NCBI RefSeq assembly: GCF_014905115.1
Contig: NZ_CP041235.1
Coordinates: 2,256,258 to 2,320,257 of the forward strand
DNA length: 64,000 nt
Origin: Sulfurimonas sediminis
Lineage (GTDB): Bacteria; Campylobacterota; Campylobacteria; Campylobacterales; Sulfurimonadaceae
Reading direction: 5' to 3'
The notes below the pieces were generated by a model. It saw only the letters and a program-made list of their open reading frames with translations. It did no database searches and had not been told where the DNA came from. Positions 1 through 8,067 of the stretch are shown here, piece by piece (the stretch's first letter is position 1; each line of letters begins with the position of its first letter). Position numbers and translations under genes: made by a program.

Positions 1-720
1 CCCATCCCCAATCTCAACAGCTTTTACAGCATTGATACCCATCATAGCATCAGCTAAAACAGCGTCTAGTTTATAGTAAAGAGGCTGTCCCAAACCTACG
101 GGTGTGCCTTTGATGACAACACGCGAAACACCACCGACAGAATCATGCGCCTCTTTTGCTTTGAGTATTGCTGCTTTTTGTGCTTCTTCTTTATTGACAT
201 CAAGTGCATAAATTACACTTTTCTTCGCACCTTCATAATTAAAATCTTCTGCCTGTATGCCTGCAACTTCACTGATACCGCTAAGCACTGTAATGCCAAG
301 TTCTTGAAGCATTAGCTTTGCAATAGCCCCTGCTGCTACTCTTGCAGCAGTTTCTCTCGCAGAGCTGCGCCCTCCGCCTCTGTAGTCTCGTATACCATAT
401 TTGTGAAAATAGGTAAAATCTGCATGTCCGGGACGAAACACATCTTTGATATTTGTATAGTCTTTGGATTTTTGGTTTGTATTGTAGATAACCATTGCAA
501 TTGGAGTACCTGTACTTTTCCCCTCAAACACACCGCTTAAGATTTCAACCTTATCTGCTTCTTTTCTGGCGGTTTCAAATTTACTCTTTCCGGGTTTTCT
601 TCTGTCAAGTTCACTTTGAATATATTCTTCATCAATATTCAAGCCCGCGGGAACACCATCCAAAAGACAACCTAATGCTTTTCCATGAGACTCTCCAAAT
701 GTTGAAAATCGTAATTTCAT
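1..720 (-). CDS. aroC: Chorismate synthase, C-terminal part outside window
   Basis: Chorismate synthase makes chorismate from 5-enolpyruvylshikimate-3-phosphate, the last step of the shikimate pathway, and needs reduced FMN. The reading frame is open from the ATG at 720 to the window edge, giving the first 240 residues of a protein that is usually about 350-370 long. The N-terminal GESHG motif and the motif RPGHADFTYFHKYG followed by DYRGGGRSSARET are visible, and both are diagnostic for the family. It lies 11 bp downstream of rnc in the same direction, so the two are probably cotranscribed. The gene is incomplete only because the window ends, and no internal stop is seen. Confidence 0.95.
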   Translation of the reverse strand, partial: MKLRFSTFGESHGKALGCLLDGVPAGLNIDEEYIQSELDRRKPGKSKFETARKEADKVEILSGVFEGKSTGTPIAMVIYNTNQKSKDYTNIKDVFRPGHADFTYFHKYGIRDYRGGGRSSARETAARVAAGAIAKLMLQELGITVLSGISEVAGIQAEDFNYEGAKKSVIYALDVNKEEAQKAAILKAKEAHDSVGGVSRVVIKGTPVGLGQPLYYKLDAVLADAMMGINAVKAVEIGDG

Positions 721-731
721 TCCAAAACTGT

Positions 732-1415
732 TCACTTTTTTTCCTTATTTAGCATATCTACAGCAACTCTCGCAGCCTCTTGTTGCGCAATTTTTTTACT
801 CTTTCCCTTTGCTCTGGCATACTCTTTGTCTTCTATAAATACACCCACTTCAAATTCTTTTTGATGATCAGGACCGCGTGATGCCAAAACTTTATACTCC
901 GGCGTTATCCCGAAGCGGGCCTGTGTCAATTCCTGAAGTGTTGTTTTAAAATCACGAAACAAAGAATCCAAAGAGATCTCATCATGATTTTTTTCTATTA
1001 AATCAATGGCTATTCTTCGCACTTCTGCCAAACCGGCTTCCAAATATATTGCACCCATTATAGCTTCAAAAGCATTTGAAAGCAGAGAAGATTTTTCACG
1101 CCCGCCATTATTGTCTTCAGCATTTGAAAGCAGTATGTAATCACCCAGATTCAAAGCCCGTGCCAGTTTGTCAAAACCTGTTTCATTGACCAGTGATGCC
1201 CGGATTTTGGAGAGTTTTCCTTCATCAGATGTCCGAAACTTTTTAAAAAGATACTCTCCGACCACAAGGTCCAGTACGGCATCACCCAAAAACTCCAATC
1301 GCTCATTATCGTAGGGCTGCTTATAGCTTTTATGTGTCAGCGCTTCGATAATGAGCTTTTTGTCACGAAACTCATATCCTAATTTTTCTTCCAATGTCTT
1401 TATATTTTTATGCAT
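732..1415 (-). CDS. rnc: Ribonuclease III
   Basis: Ribonuclease III cuts double-stranded RNA, including the stems that flank 16S and 23S rRNA in the primary transcript. Such stems are visible around the rrn operon in this window. The 227-residue length is normal. The N-terminal catalytic domain carries the signature ERLEFLGDAVLDLVV near residue 40, with its acidic metal ligands. The C-terminal third is a double-stranded-RNA-binding domain ending in a KIAQQEAARVAVDML helix. It sits 16 bp after rnhA and 11 bp before aroC, all on the minus strand. Family assignment is secure. Confidence 0.96.
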   Translation of the reverse strand: MHKNIKTLEEKLGYEFRDKKLIIEALTHKSYKQPYDNERLEFLGDAVLDLVVGEYLFKKFRTSDEGKLSKIRASLVNETGFDKLARALNLGDYILLSNAEDNNGGREKSSLLSNAFEAIMGAIYLEAGLAEVRRIAIDLIEKNHDEISLDSLFRDFKTTLQELTQARFGITPEYKVLASRGPDHQKEFEVGVFIEDKEYARAKGKSKKIAQQEAARVAVDMLNKEKK

Positions 1416-1431
1416 AAATACCTTCTCCTCA

Positions 1432-1863
1432 TTATGTTAAAGCTTCTTTGGCTTTTTGCGCCGCTTCTTTCGCCAATACATCGCATCGCTCATTTTCTTC
1501 ATGACCGTCATGTCCCCGTACCCATATGGCATGAATCTTATGCGGTTTGGCCACTTCTATATATTCTTTCCACAAATCAGGGTTCTTGACTTTTTTAAAA
1601 TCTCTTTTAATCCAGTTTTGCAACCACTCATTGATTCCTTTTACCACATAAGAGGAATCAGAAATTATATCGACCTCACAAGGCTCTTTTAGAGCACGAA
1701 GTCCTTCTATTGCACCTTTGAGTTCCATTCTGTTATTTGTAGTATGAAGTTCCGAGCCTGAAAGCTCTTTTTCACTTGTACCATATCGCAAAATAACGCC
1801 ATAACCTCCCGGCCCTGGATTTCCCAAGGCACTGCCGTCACTGAAAAGAGTTATTTTCTTCAC
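1432..1863 (-). CDS. rnhA: Ribonuclease HI
   Basis: Ribonuclease HI degrades the RNA strand of RNA-DNA hybrids, for example R-loops and primer remnants. The 143-residue protein has the classic acidic catalytic set: Asp in LFSDGSALGNPGPGGYG near residue 9, Glu in NNRMELKGA near residue 48, and Asp in ISDSSYVVKGI near residue 68. A further Asp lies in the C-terminal GHDGHEENERCD segment. The start lies inside the 3-prime end of the upstream TPR gene (26-bp overlap), which suggests coupled translation. Family assignment is secure. Confidence 0.96.
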   Translation of the reverse strand: MKKITLFSDGSALGNPGPGGYGVILRYGTSEKELSGSELHTTNNRMELKGAIEGLRALKEPCEVDIISDSSYVVKGINEWLQNWIKRDFKKVKNPDLWKEYIEVAKPHKIHAIWVRGHDGHEENERCDVLAKEAAQKAKEALT

Positions 1864-2884
1864 TGAATTCCTTACCGTAATCTTTACTTAAACTGTATTC
1901 CACTCTTGCTGTATCTATCGCATGGCATGAACTGCAACGGCTAAAAGCAAAAGGATATGTCCCTTTGCAGTTATCACACACATACTCAAAACTGAGTGTT
2001 GCATTTGATTTTCCCTCAAGTTTTATCAGCACATCAAGCTCAAATATACTGCTGTTGTATGCAAGTTTCACATCACCTCTTGCAGTATAAAGTTCCCGCA
2101 GATAGCCATTGTCTGTAATTATATCCAAATTCAAATCTTTTGAATCACATCGCCAGAAGAGTTCTGTCAAAAGTTCACTTTTAGAGATGTCAATATTTTC
2201 CCAGGCAAGTTGCGGATTTACTTGAAAAATATAATCAAATATCAAATAAGCCAGACGATGAGCATTTTTATAGATCTCCAACAACTTTTGGACTTTTTCT
2301 TCTTTTGTCATATTCGGCGAATCAAGAGCTTCCAAAACATGTAGATACGCACGTTCAAGAATAACATCTTCTTGAAGTTCATCCAATGGCTCTAAAACTT
2401 CCAAAGCAGATTTGTAATCTTTCATATATTCATATACAAGAAGCAAATAATGTAAAGCTTCCGGTGTACGAGGATTCTTTTTCAAAATTTCTAAAAAAAC
2501 ATGCTTGGAACGTTCTAAAAACCCTGCTTTAAAATATGTTTTTCCAAGTAAAAACATTGTTTCTCTCGTATTTCTTTTATTTCCAAGTTTTAATATTTCA
2601 TTATATATCTCTATACTTTTTTCATAATCACCGTTTTTATAGTATGCACTTGCAAGAAGCAGCCATGATTTTTCAGACAGCCCTCCTTCAGCTATTAAAA
2701 TTTTCAATTCGTTATGTGATGGCAAGGTACGAAACTGTTCCAAAAATTTACTTATCTGTTTAGAGTCCTCTTTTCTTTTATATCTCCCCCACCAATAAGA
2801 AAAAAAAGTAATTATAAATATAATGGTAAAGAAAATAATAATGGAAAAAAGAGGGTCTCGAAACTCTATAAAAAAAGTATTCAT
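1838..2884 (-). CDS. LapB/YciM-like membrane TPR protein with zinc ribbon
   Basis: The 348-residue protein has one N-terminal membrane segment (about residues 12-33) followed by a basic stretch. It then has a series of TPR-like helical repeats (about 50-270, for example SWLLLASAYYKNGDYEKSIEIY) and a C-terminal four-cysteine knuckle, CDNCKG followed by CSSCHA. This order (membrane anchor, TPRs, rubredoxin-like knuckle) is that of LapB/YciM, which in enterobacteria helps FtsH control LpxC and so lipopolysaccharide synthesis. Whether it has that role here is inference. It overlaps rnhA by 26 bp and the upstream hypothetical gene by 4 bp (ATGA), so the three are probably one transcript. The length is slightly below E. 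coli LapB. Confidence 0.7.
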   Translation of the reverse strand: MNTFFIEFRDPLFSIIIFFTIIFIITFFSYWWGRYKRKEDSKQISKFLEQFRTLPSHNELKILIAEGGLSEKSWLLLASAYYKNGDYEKSIEIYNEILKLGNKRNTRETMFLLGKTYFKAGFLERSKHVFLEILKKNPRTPEALHYLLLVYEYMKDYKSALEVLEPLDELQEDVILERAYLHVLEALDSPNMTKEEKVQKLLEIYKNAHRLAYLIFDYIFQVNPQLAWENIDISKSELLTELFWRCDSKDLNLDIITDNGYLRELYTARGDVKLAYNSSIFELDVLIKLEGKSNATLSFEYVCDNCKGTYPFAFSRCSSCHAIDTARVEYSLSKDYGKEFSEENNSFQ

Positions 2885-3351
2885 GAATTATATACCACCA
2901 ATCCGTAATCATTTTTCAAATTATAAAATGTTGCATCCGAAGATATTTCCAAATCCTTGATTTTCCCTAACTGTACAATGGAGTTTTTATTGACTTTAAT
3001 GCCATATTCTCTGAAAAATCTTTTTACATTTACAAATTTTACATCTTCGACAAACTTATACTCAAACTCTGTATGAAGTGCCATTTTGTTGCTTACGAAC
3101 AAGTGTTCATTTACATGTAACTGATCTGATGCATATTTGATTGGCAAATAACCCGAAAGATCTGTCAGAATGTTTTCAACATATTCATGTTTTTTTGGAA
3201 GTGTCTGTTTTTGAATAAAAATATATTTATTATTCAGCTTTAGTGTTGGAGTGTTTTTCCAATATTTATAGGCAGGATTAGAAATCCCCAGTTTTACATA
3301 AACCTCTTTCCAAAGCCAAAAAGAGTTTAATGTATTTGGAATATAGGACAA
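2881..3351 (-). CDS. Hypothetical protein, first gene of the lapB-like operon
   Basis: I do not recognise this 156-residue protein. It has no signal peptide or membrane segment and is rich in Lys, Tyr and Phe. The N-terminal 40 residues (SFWLWKEVYVKLGISNPAYKYW) read like a small helical, possibly helix-turn-helix, unit, and the rest alternates short strands and helices. The start is a TTG at 3351, chosen because an excellent Shine-Dalgarno AAAGGAG lies 7 bases upstream of it. The stop overlaps the next start as ATGA, indicating translational coupling to the TPR protein. About 95 bp separate it from the YeiH gene upstream. Reality as a gene is well supported; function is unknown. Confidence 0.7.
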   Translation of the reverse strand: MSYIPNTLNSFWLWKEVYVKLGISNPAYKYWKNTPTLKLNNKYIFIQKQTLPKKHEYVENILTDLSGYLPIKYASDQLHVNEHLFVSNKMALHTEFEYKFVEDVKFVNVKRFFREYGIKVNKNSIVQLGKIKDLEISSDATFYNLKNDYGLVVYNS

Positions 3352-3445
3352 AATTAAACTCCTTTGTGAACTAGTATAAATATTATATAATATTTATTTA
3401 AATAGATTTATTAAGAAGCTTAAAGTGCCAAATCTGTAACAGCTC

Positions 3446-4510
3446 CTACAGAGCAGCTGTTACAAACTTCGTCACCACAAAACCACCTATAACCAGCCAT
3501 GCAAACATCGCACCGGCAGTATACAGCGGTGCCAAACCAAGACCTTTGAATTTGGAAAAGATTGTTCCCATACCCAGTGCTGTCATTGCCATCGTTAAAA
3601 GAAAAGTATCAATTGTATTGATAGTATCAACAATAGCATGCGGTACCAAATCTAAAGAGTTAAATCCGGCCATACCTATAAAATATACTGCAAACCAAGG
3701 GATAACAAGCTGTAATTTACCACCGGATTTTCCCTCTTTTTTTGCCTGCATAGACAAATAAATTCCCAAAACAATAAGCATTGGCGCAATCATAATAACA
3801 CGAGTCATTTTAACAATCACTGCAGAGTTTGCCATAATTTCAGGTGCACCCGGAATAGAAGCAGGTACAGCCACAACCTGTGCCACTTCATGAATAGTCC
3901 CGCCCGTATAGATACCAAACTGTTCCGGAGTCATATGCAAAAATCCTGTTGCCGGCTCAATAATTGATGCATACAACACAGGATACAAAAACATAGAAAT
4001 TGTACCAAAGAGCACAACCATTGAAACCGCTACAGCAGTTTTATACCCTTCTGCTTTTAAAACAGGCTCTGTTGCAAGAACTGCCGCAGCACCACAGACA
4101 GAGGCACCTGCTGCTGTAAGCATTGATGTGTCTTTATCCATTTTAAACGCTTTTATACCTAAATATGTTCCCAGTAAAAAAGTCGTGGAAAGCATAATGA
4201 GTGAGACAGTAAAACCACTGAGTCCCACATCCATAATCTGCTGAAATGTTATGCGAAAACCATAAAATACGATTGCGAAACGAAGAATCTTTTTGCCTGA
4301 AAACGTAATACCGGTTCCCCATGCGCTTGGAATATGGTTATGTAAAGTATTTGCATAAAAAATACCTAATACTATACCGATAACAAGAGGAGAGATGCCA
4401 AGTGATTTGACAAATGCAATTTGCGCTATTGATGTTGCAGCAGCTGCAAATATTGCAACAAAGATGATACCTGAAACAGTACCTTTTCTATTTTCTTTTG
4501 AGAATGCCAT
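3446..4510 (-). CDS. YeiH/UPF0324-family membrane transporter
   Basis: This 354-residue hydrophobic protein has about ten predicted membrane segments. It carries the family motifs GKKILRFAIVFYGFRIT (about 75-90), a Gly/Ala-rich TAAGASVCGAAAVLA segment (about 132-146) and GTIHEVAQVVA (about 206-216). The family (PF03601) is annotated as putative sulfate exporters from an involvement in taurine and sulfonate metabolism, but transport substrates are poorly proven. Sulfate or sulfite export would fit a sulfur-oxidising organism, although nothing next to the gene ties it to sulfur metabolism. It is a single gene on the minus strand with about 135 bp of upstream sequence holding a palindrome. Confidence 0.85.
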   Translation of the reverse strand: MAFSKENRKGTVSGIIFVAIFAAAATSIAQIAFVKSLGISPLVIGIVLGIFYANTLHNHIPSAWGTGITFSGKKILRFAIVFYGFRITFQQIMDVGLSGFTVSLIMLSTTFLLGTYLGIKAFKMDKDTSMLTAAGASVCGAAAVLATEPVLKAEGYKTAVAVSMVVLFGTISMFLYPVLYASIIEPATGFLHMTPEQFGIYTGGTIHEVAQVVAVPASIPGAPEIMANSAVIVKMTRVIMIAPMLIVLGIYLSMQAKKEGKSGGKLQLVIPWFAVYFIGMAGFNSLDLVPHAIVDTINTIDTFLLTMAMTALGMGTIFSKFKGLGLAPLYTAGAMFAWLVIGGFVVTKFVTAAL

Positions 4511-4608
4511 AGTTATTACCTTTTATTATAAATTTATAAATAGAGGCGAATTATAGCAAATTTTATGCTGATGAGAAAACAAATTATTTATTTGTGAAGA
4601 ATTTGATA

Positions 4609-4632
4609 GAAATCACACCATGGTGTGATTTC
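4609..4632. terminator. Perfect 24-bp palindrome between ccoG and yeiH
   Basis: The half-site GAAATCACACCA is followed at once by its exact reverse complement, centred on CCATGG. It lies 13 bp beyond the ccoG stop and about 100 bp before the yeiH start, both on the minus strand. As RNA it would form a hairpin just after ccoG. No strong T-run follows, however, so it could instead be a binding site for a dimeric regulator of yeiH. Confidence 0.45.
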
Positions 4633-4644
4633 TTATTATTAAAT

Positions 4645-6090
4645 TTATTTTGAGCCTAAAAGGACATTCTCTTTAGGAAAGACGAAGATTGTATGTCTCA
4701 TTACAGAAATAAGTTTACTTGGCTTTCCGTCTTTATCCAAAGCATATGCATGAATAGTAATAGGAATAATAGTATCCTTGCGTTTGTCATCAGCCAACAT
4801 TTCTGTTGTTCTGAGTGTTACAATTTTTTTCTTTTTAACACCAGGAACCACTCTAAAAGGTTTTGACGGTTTTACTATTTGAATTTTCCCTTCCATTCCT
4901 TTTGGAGGAATAACTTCAAAGAAAAATTTCATTGGTTCGTTCTCAGTATTTTGCAATAAAAAGACATAAGAATTTTCAACTGCAAATTTATTATTTGCAA
5001 GATGTTTGACAGCATAAAGTCTTGTCTCTTTGTTGATATTTAAAAGCATATGCTCTTTCGTCGTACTCATATATCCAAGTGCGAACATAAGACCCACAAG
5101 TAAAACCATATATGCTATGATTTTTGGACGAAAATATTTTGTTTTTCCTTTTTTCTCAGCTATTTCATACTCACTTGACCATGTCACGAGTGATGGTTTT
5201 CCAAGTTTGCCCATAACTGTTGTACAGGCATCAACACATTCCAGACAGTTTATACATTCAAGTTGCAGTCCCTCACGAATATCGATGTGTGTAGGACAGA
5301 CAGTGACACATTTTTCACATGTCGTACATTCGGCATTTGGCTCTACTGTTTGCAACTCTTTTTGTTTTTCAAATTTTTTATGGTGATGCTCGTCGTAGAT
5401 ATGTCCGCCTCTGTTAAAGTCATATATCGCCATAACTGTGTGTTCATCATAGAGTACTGACTGTACACGAGAGTATGGACAGACATAAATACAAAAATTT
5501 TCTTTTAAAAATACAATGTCATAAATCAAAAATGCTGCAATCCCTACAACAAAACCAATCATTGTCAAATGCTCTCCAGGATTGCTTAGATACTGGAAAA
5601 AGGTCTCCGGCGGGACAAAATACCACATAAAATCGGCTCCTGCAATCAATGCAAGCACTGTCCATATCATAATAGCGATCGCTTTTTTGACTTTGTTTTC
5701 AGGTTTTGACATATCCGGTTCTTGTTGCTTGTTTCCGATACGCTTGCGTAAATGCAATAACTTTGTTTCAATCAAGTCACGGTAAATGACACGAAACACA
5801 GTTTGCGGACATACCCATCCACAAAAAACACGACCACCTAAAACTGTCATACCAAATATAGTAATAAAAAGAAGCATCAATAAAAATGGCATCAAATACA
5901 ACTCTTGCATATCAAACTGCACAAAAGCAAGGTCCAGTTTCATTTTGTCAAAACTCAATAAAAAGAAGTGGTGTCCATTGACTTTAATCCATGGCAGCAC
6001 CAAAGCCACTATTGTCGCCAACGCATAAACATAATAGCGTTTAATTCTCCAAGGGGTAGGTATCTCTATACTTTTTTTCTTTTCACTCAT
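4645..6090 (-). CDS. ccoG: Cytochrome c oxidase accessory protein CcoG
   Basis: CcoG (RdxA/FixG) is a membrane iron-sulfur protein needed to mature the cbb3 cytochrome oxidase. It reduces Cu(II) so that copper can be delivered to the catalytic subunit. The 481-residue protein has N-terminal membrane segments, the motif GGRVFCGWVCPQTVFR (about 85-101) and further membrane helices. A ferredoxin-like region follows with two cysteine clusters (CTTCEKCVTVCP, then CINCLECVDAC, about 253-290), another membrane helix near 325, and a C-terminal Ig-like periplasmic domain. All cluster cysteines are present. It follows a regulator-like gene by 16 bp, which suggests control of cbb3 assembly by that protein. 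The oxidase structural genes are not in the window. Confidence 0.93.
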   Translation of the reverse strand: MSEKKKSIEIPTPWRIKRYYVYALATIVALVLPWIKVNGHHFFLLSFDKMKLDLAFVQFDMQELYLMPFLLMLLFITIFGMTVLGGRVFCGWVCPQTVFRVIYRDLIETKLLHLRKRIGNKQQEPDMSKPENKVKKAIAIMIWTVLALIAGADFMWYFVPPETFFQYLSNPGEHLTMIGFVVGIAAFLIYDIVFLKENFCIYVCPYSRVQSVLYDEHTVMAIYDFNRGGHIYDEHHHKKFEKQKELQTVEPNAECTTCEKCVTVCPTHIDIREGLQLECINCLECVDACTTVMGKLGKPSLVTWSSEYEIAEKKGKTKYFRPKIIAYMVLLVGLMFALGYMSTTKEHMLLNINKETRLYAVKHLANNKFAVENSYVFLLQNTENEPMKFFFEVIPPKGMEGKIQIVKPSKPFRVVPGVKKKKIVTLRTTEMLADDKRKDTIIPITIHAYALDKDGKPSKLISVMRHTIFVFPKENVLLGSK

Positions 6091-6106
6091 TTTTTCTCCT
6101 TTGATA

Positions 6107-6742
6107 TCATTCTGGACAAATGATAGTATTAATCACTTGTTCTTCTGCATTCTCTTTGGCTTCTGGTACTAATGAACCAAATGCAACCTGTTTTAACTCT
6201 CTTGATTCTATATAATCTTTTAACGAACTTCTACTTACATTTAAAAGCCGAGCCATAGAACTCACACTCTTTCCCTCTTTTAAATACTGTAAAATTTCGT
6301 TAATGTATTTATCAAATTTAGAGCTTGACCTACTCCCTTTGGGACGACCAATCATTCGTTTTGCATCAGCTTGGATTTTTTGGCGCAACTGATCCATAAG
6401 GCCTAAAATCAACATTGCACTGCTCTCTTTGGACATTATAACGGAATGTTTAATAAAGTGTACTTTATAGTTATTTTTCATTAGGCAGCTTACCATCTGA
6501 ATTAAATCTTCCATATTTGTACTCAAAACCCAAACATCATATATCAACAGTATCGCTTCTTTTTTTGATTGGAAATAAGAGGTTACATTTGTACGTTTAT
6601 CTAAGCGTTTATTTTGGGAAGTTTGATCTACAAATTCTTCATTTATTGTAATCTGCTTACTAAGAGCGTAGGCATTAATATGCTGTAATTGTTCATGTGC
6701 CGCAAGAAAATTTTTATCTGGGCGGATGTATGCTATTGTCAT
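6107..6742 (-). CDS. Serine-recombinase-like HTH protein lacking catalytic serine
   Basis: The 211-residue product has the layout of a small serine recombinase: a resolvase-like N-terminal fold (about 1-110) and a C-terminal helix-turn-helix. The latter is GRPKGSRSSSKFDKYINEI followed by SVSSMARLLNVSRSSLKDYIESR, about 130-185. The usual YxRVSxxxQ catalytic box reads AYIRPDKNFLAAHEQ, with proline where the serine should be. The DRLxR motif is replaced by YDVWVLSTNMEDL. It should therefore bind DNA without recombining it and is most likely a transcription factor. The start at 6742 is preferred because a promoter (-35 TTGACT at 6806-6811, -10 TATAAT at 6782-6787) lies inside the longer possible frame. 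It is followed by ccoG after 16 bp. Confidence 0.75.
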   Translation of the reverse strand: MTIAYIRPDKNFLAAHEQLQHINAYALSKQITINEEFVDQTSQNKRLDKRTNVTSYFQSKKEAILLIYDVWVLSTNMEDLIQMVSCLMKNNYKVHFIKHSVIMSKESSAMLILGLMDQLRQKIQADAKRMIGRPKGSRSSSKFDKYINEILQYLKEGKSVSSMARLLNVSRSSLKDYIESRELKQVAFGSLVPEAKENAEEQVINTIICPE

Positions 6743-6781
6743 TCGACGATAAAACCTCACTATCTTTTTAATTTCATCGCC

Positions 6782-6837
6782 ATTATACTCTTTTTTGACG
6801 AACAAAGTCAATGATAAAATTGATTTTTTCGTCAAAA
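6782..6837 (-). promoter_or_regulatory. Promoter with flanking inverted repeat for regulator-ccoG
   Basis: On the minus strand TTGACT (6806-6811) and TATAAT (6782-6787) are 18 bp apart, giving a transcript start near 6775 and a leader of about 33 bases. A perfect 10-bp inverted repeat overlaps this promoter: TTTTGACGAA at 6793-6802 and TTCGTCAAAA at 6828-6837. One arm lies in the -35/-10 spacer and the other lies upstream of the -35. This is the arrangement expected for an operator, possibly bound by the encoded HTH protein itself. The binding partner is inferred. Confidence 0.6.
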
Positions 6838-6854
6838 AGTTAAAAATTTATACT

Positions 6855-8054
6855 TTACCAGCCAATTCCAACCACCAGCATATAGCGTCTGTCTTCAATT
6901 TGTCCAATTGTCGAACCTAGCTGTTCTTGGTATGTTGCAGCCTGAAGTTTAAAAATTGCAAGCTGCATATCAAAACCTGCAGTATAAGAGCCTTTGTACA
7001 AGCCGCCGTTAAGAGTCATCATAAACCAGGAATTATCAACAAGCCCCAAACTGGCACCAATTCTTAAATGCTGCAAAAGTTCATACTCTATATTGGCATT
7101 GTCATATTGATCTTGGGAACGGTATGGGTTGTAGTTTCTCACTCTCATTTGTTGGGCGTTGAAAAGGTCTATATAGTCTACTCCTACTTTTAAATCATCA
7201 AACCATGGAATTTTCGGAGAAATGGAGACCCCGAGGTTTACCGATAAAGGCTGTGCGCCATACGCATCTTCAAAATCAAGTGTGCCTATATTCATCACAC
7301 TCAAGCCCACTGCCGGATTCCATTTTTCATTGTTAAATTCGTATAAAAAGCCAACATCCAGTCCAAAACCAGAATTATCAACCTCATATGTATCTTGAAG
7401 ATATTGTGCCAAATCATCTTTATTATTAACTACTTCGCCAAGATCCAATCCAGCTTCATAAGATTTTTGTGTTATATATTTAGCAGTAACACCTACAGTT
7501 AAAGAACCGTCAAGCTTATTCCCAAGTAAGGGAAGTTTTATACCCGTGTATTTTTTTGCACCTGATAAAAAAATCCCGCCATAGGCTCTGGAATGTGTCT
7601 CCAGCACTCCATTTGCACCACTGTTCGTATGTGGCATAAAGTTTGCATCTACTGCTGCCAAAATACCAAGTGAGTATGCTATGTCATTTTGTGTATGGTA
7701 TGAGACAGAACTATAGTTAGAAGCAGAGGCATTAAAAGCATCCCCTGAATATTTATCCAAAGTATTAATAACCTCGCTATCTTTAGAATTACTCAAATCA
7801 TCTATAAAAGTCTTTGTCTTTTCAGAAGAAGTGATACCCAAGCCTAAAAGTTCAACCTCAACACCATGACTTTTTTTAATTTTAATAAGCCCTGCAGGAT
7901 TATAAAAAACAGCAGTGGAATAACCGCCAACGGCAGTATTTACTCCGCCCATTCCCATAATACGGGGATCTTTATATAAAAAAGGCTGTATTGACATATC
8001 TGCATAAACCAATGTACTTAAAGCAATAAGTGATAATGATACTATTTTTTTCAT
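6855..8054 (-). CDS. Outer-membrane beta-barrel protein, TraF/PorV-like
   Basis: The 399-residue protein begins with a clear signal peptide (MKKIVSLSLIALSTLVYA, cut before DMSIQ). The next segment, PRIMGMGGVNTAVGGYSTAVFYNPAGL, is typical of the FadL/PorV/TraF_2 superfamily. Alternating beta-strand patterns run to a C-terminal aromatic residue (VVGIGW), as expected for an outer-membrane barrel. It is known in databases under names such as conjugal transfer protein TraF, although no conjugation genes occur here. It lies 13 bp after a lipoprotein gene in the same direction, so the pair probably forms an envelope unit. The substrate or partner is unknown. Confidence 0.7.
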   Translation of the reverse strand: MKKIVSLSLIALSTLVYADMSIQPFLYKDPRIMGMGGVNTAVGGYSTAVFYNPAGLIKIKKSHGVEVELLGLGITSSEKTKTFIDDLSNSKDSEVINTLDKYSGDAFNASASNYSSVSYHTQNDIAYSLGILAAVDANFMPHTNSGANGVLETHSRAYGGIFLSGAKKYTGIKLPLLGNKLDGSLTVGVTAKYITQKSYEAGLDLGEVVNNKDDLAQYLQDTYEVDNSGFGLDVGFLYEFNNEKWNPAVGLSVMNIGTLDFEDAYGAQPLSVNLGVSISPKIPWFDDLKVGVDYIDLFNAQQMRVRNYNPYRSQDQYDNANIEYELLQHLRIGASLGLVDNSWFMMTLNGGLYKGSYTAGFDMQLAIFKLQAATYQEQLGSTIGQIEDRRYMLVVGIGW

Positions 8055-8067
8055 GTTCTTACTCTCC

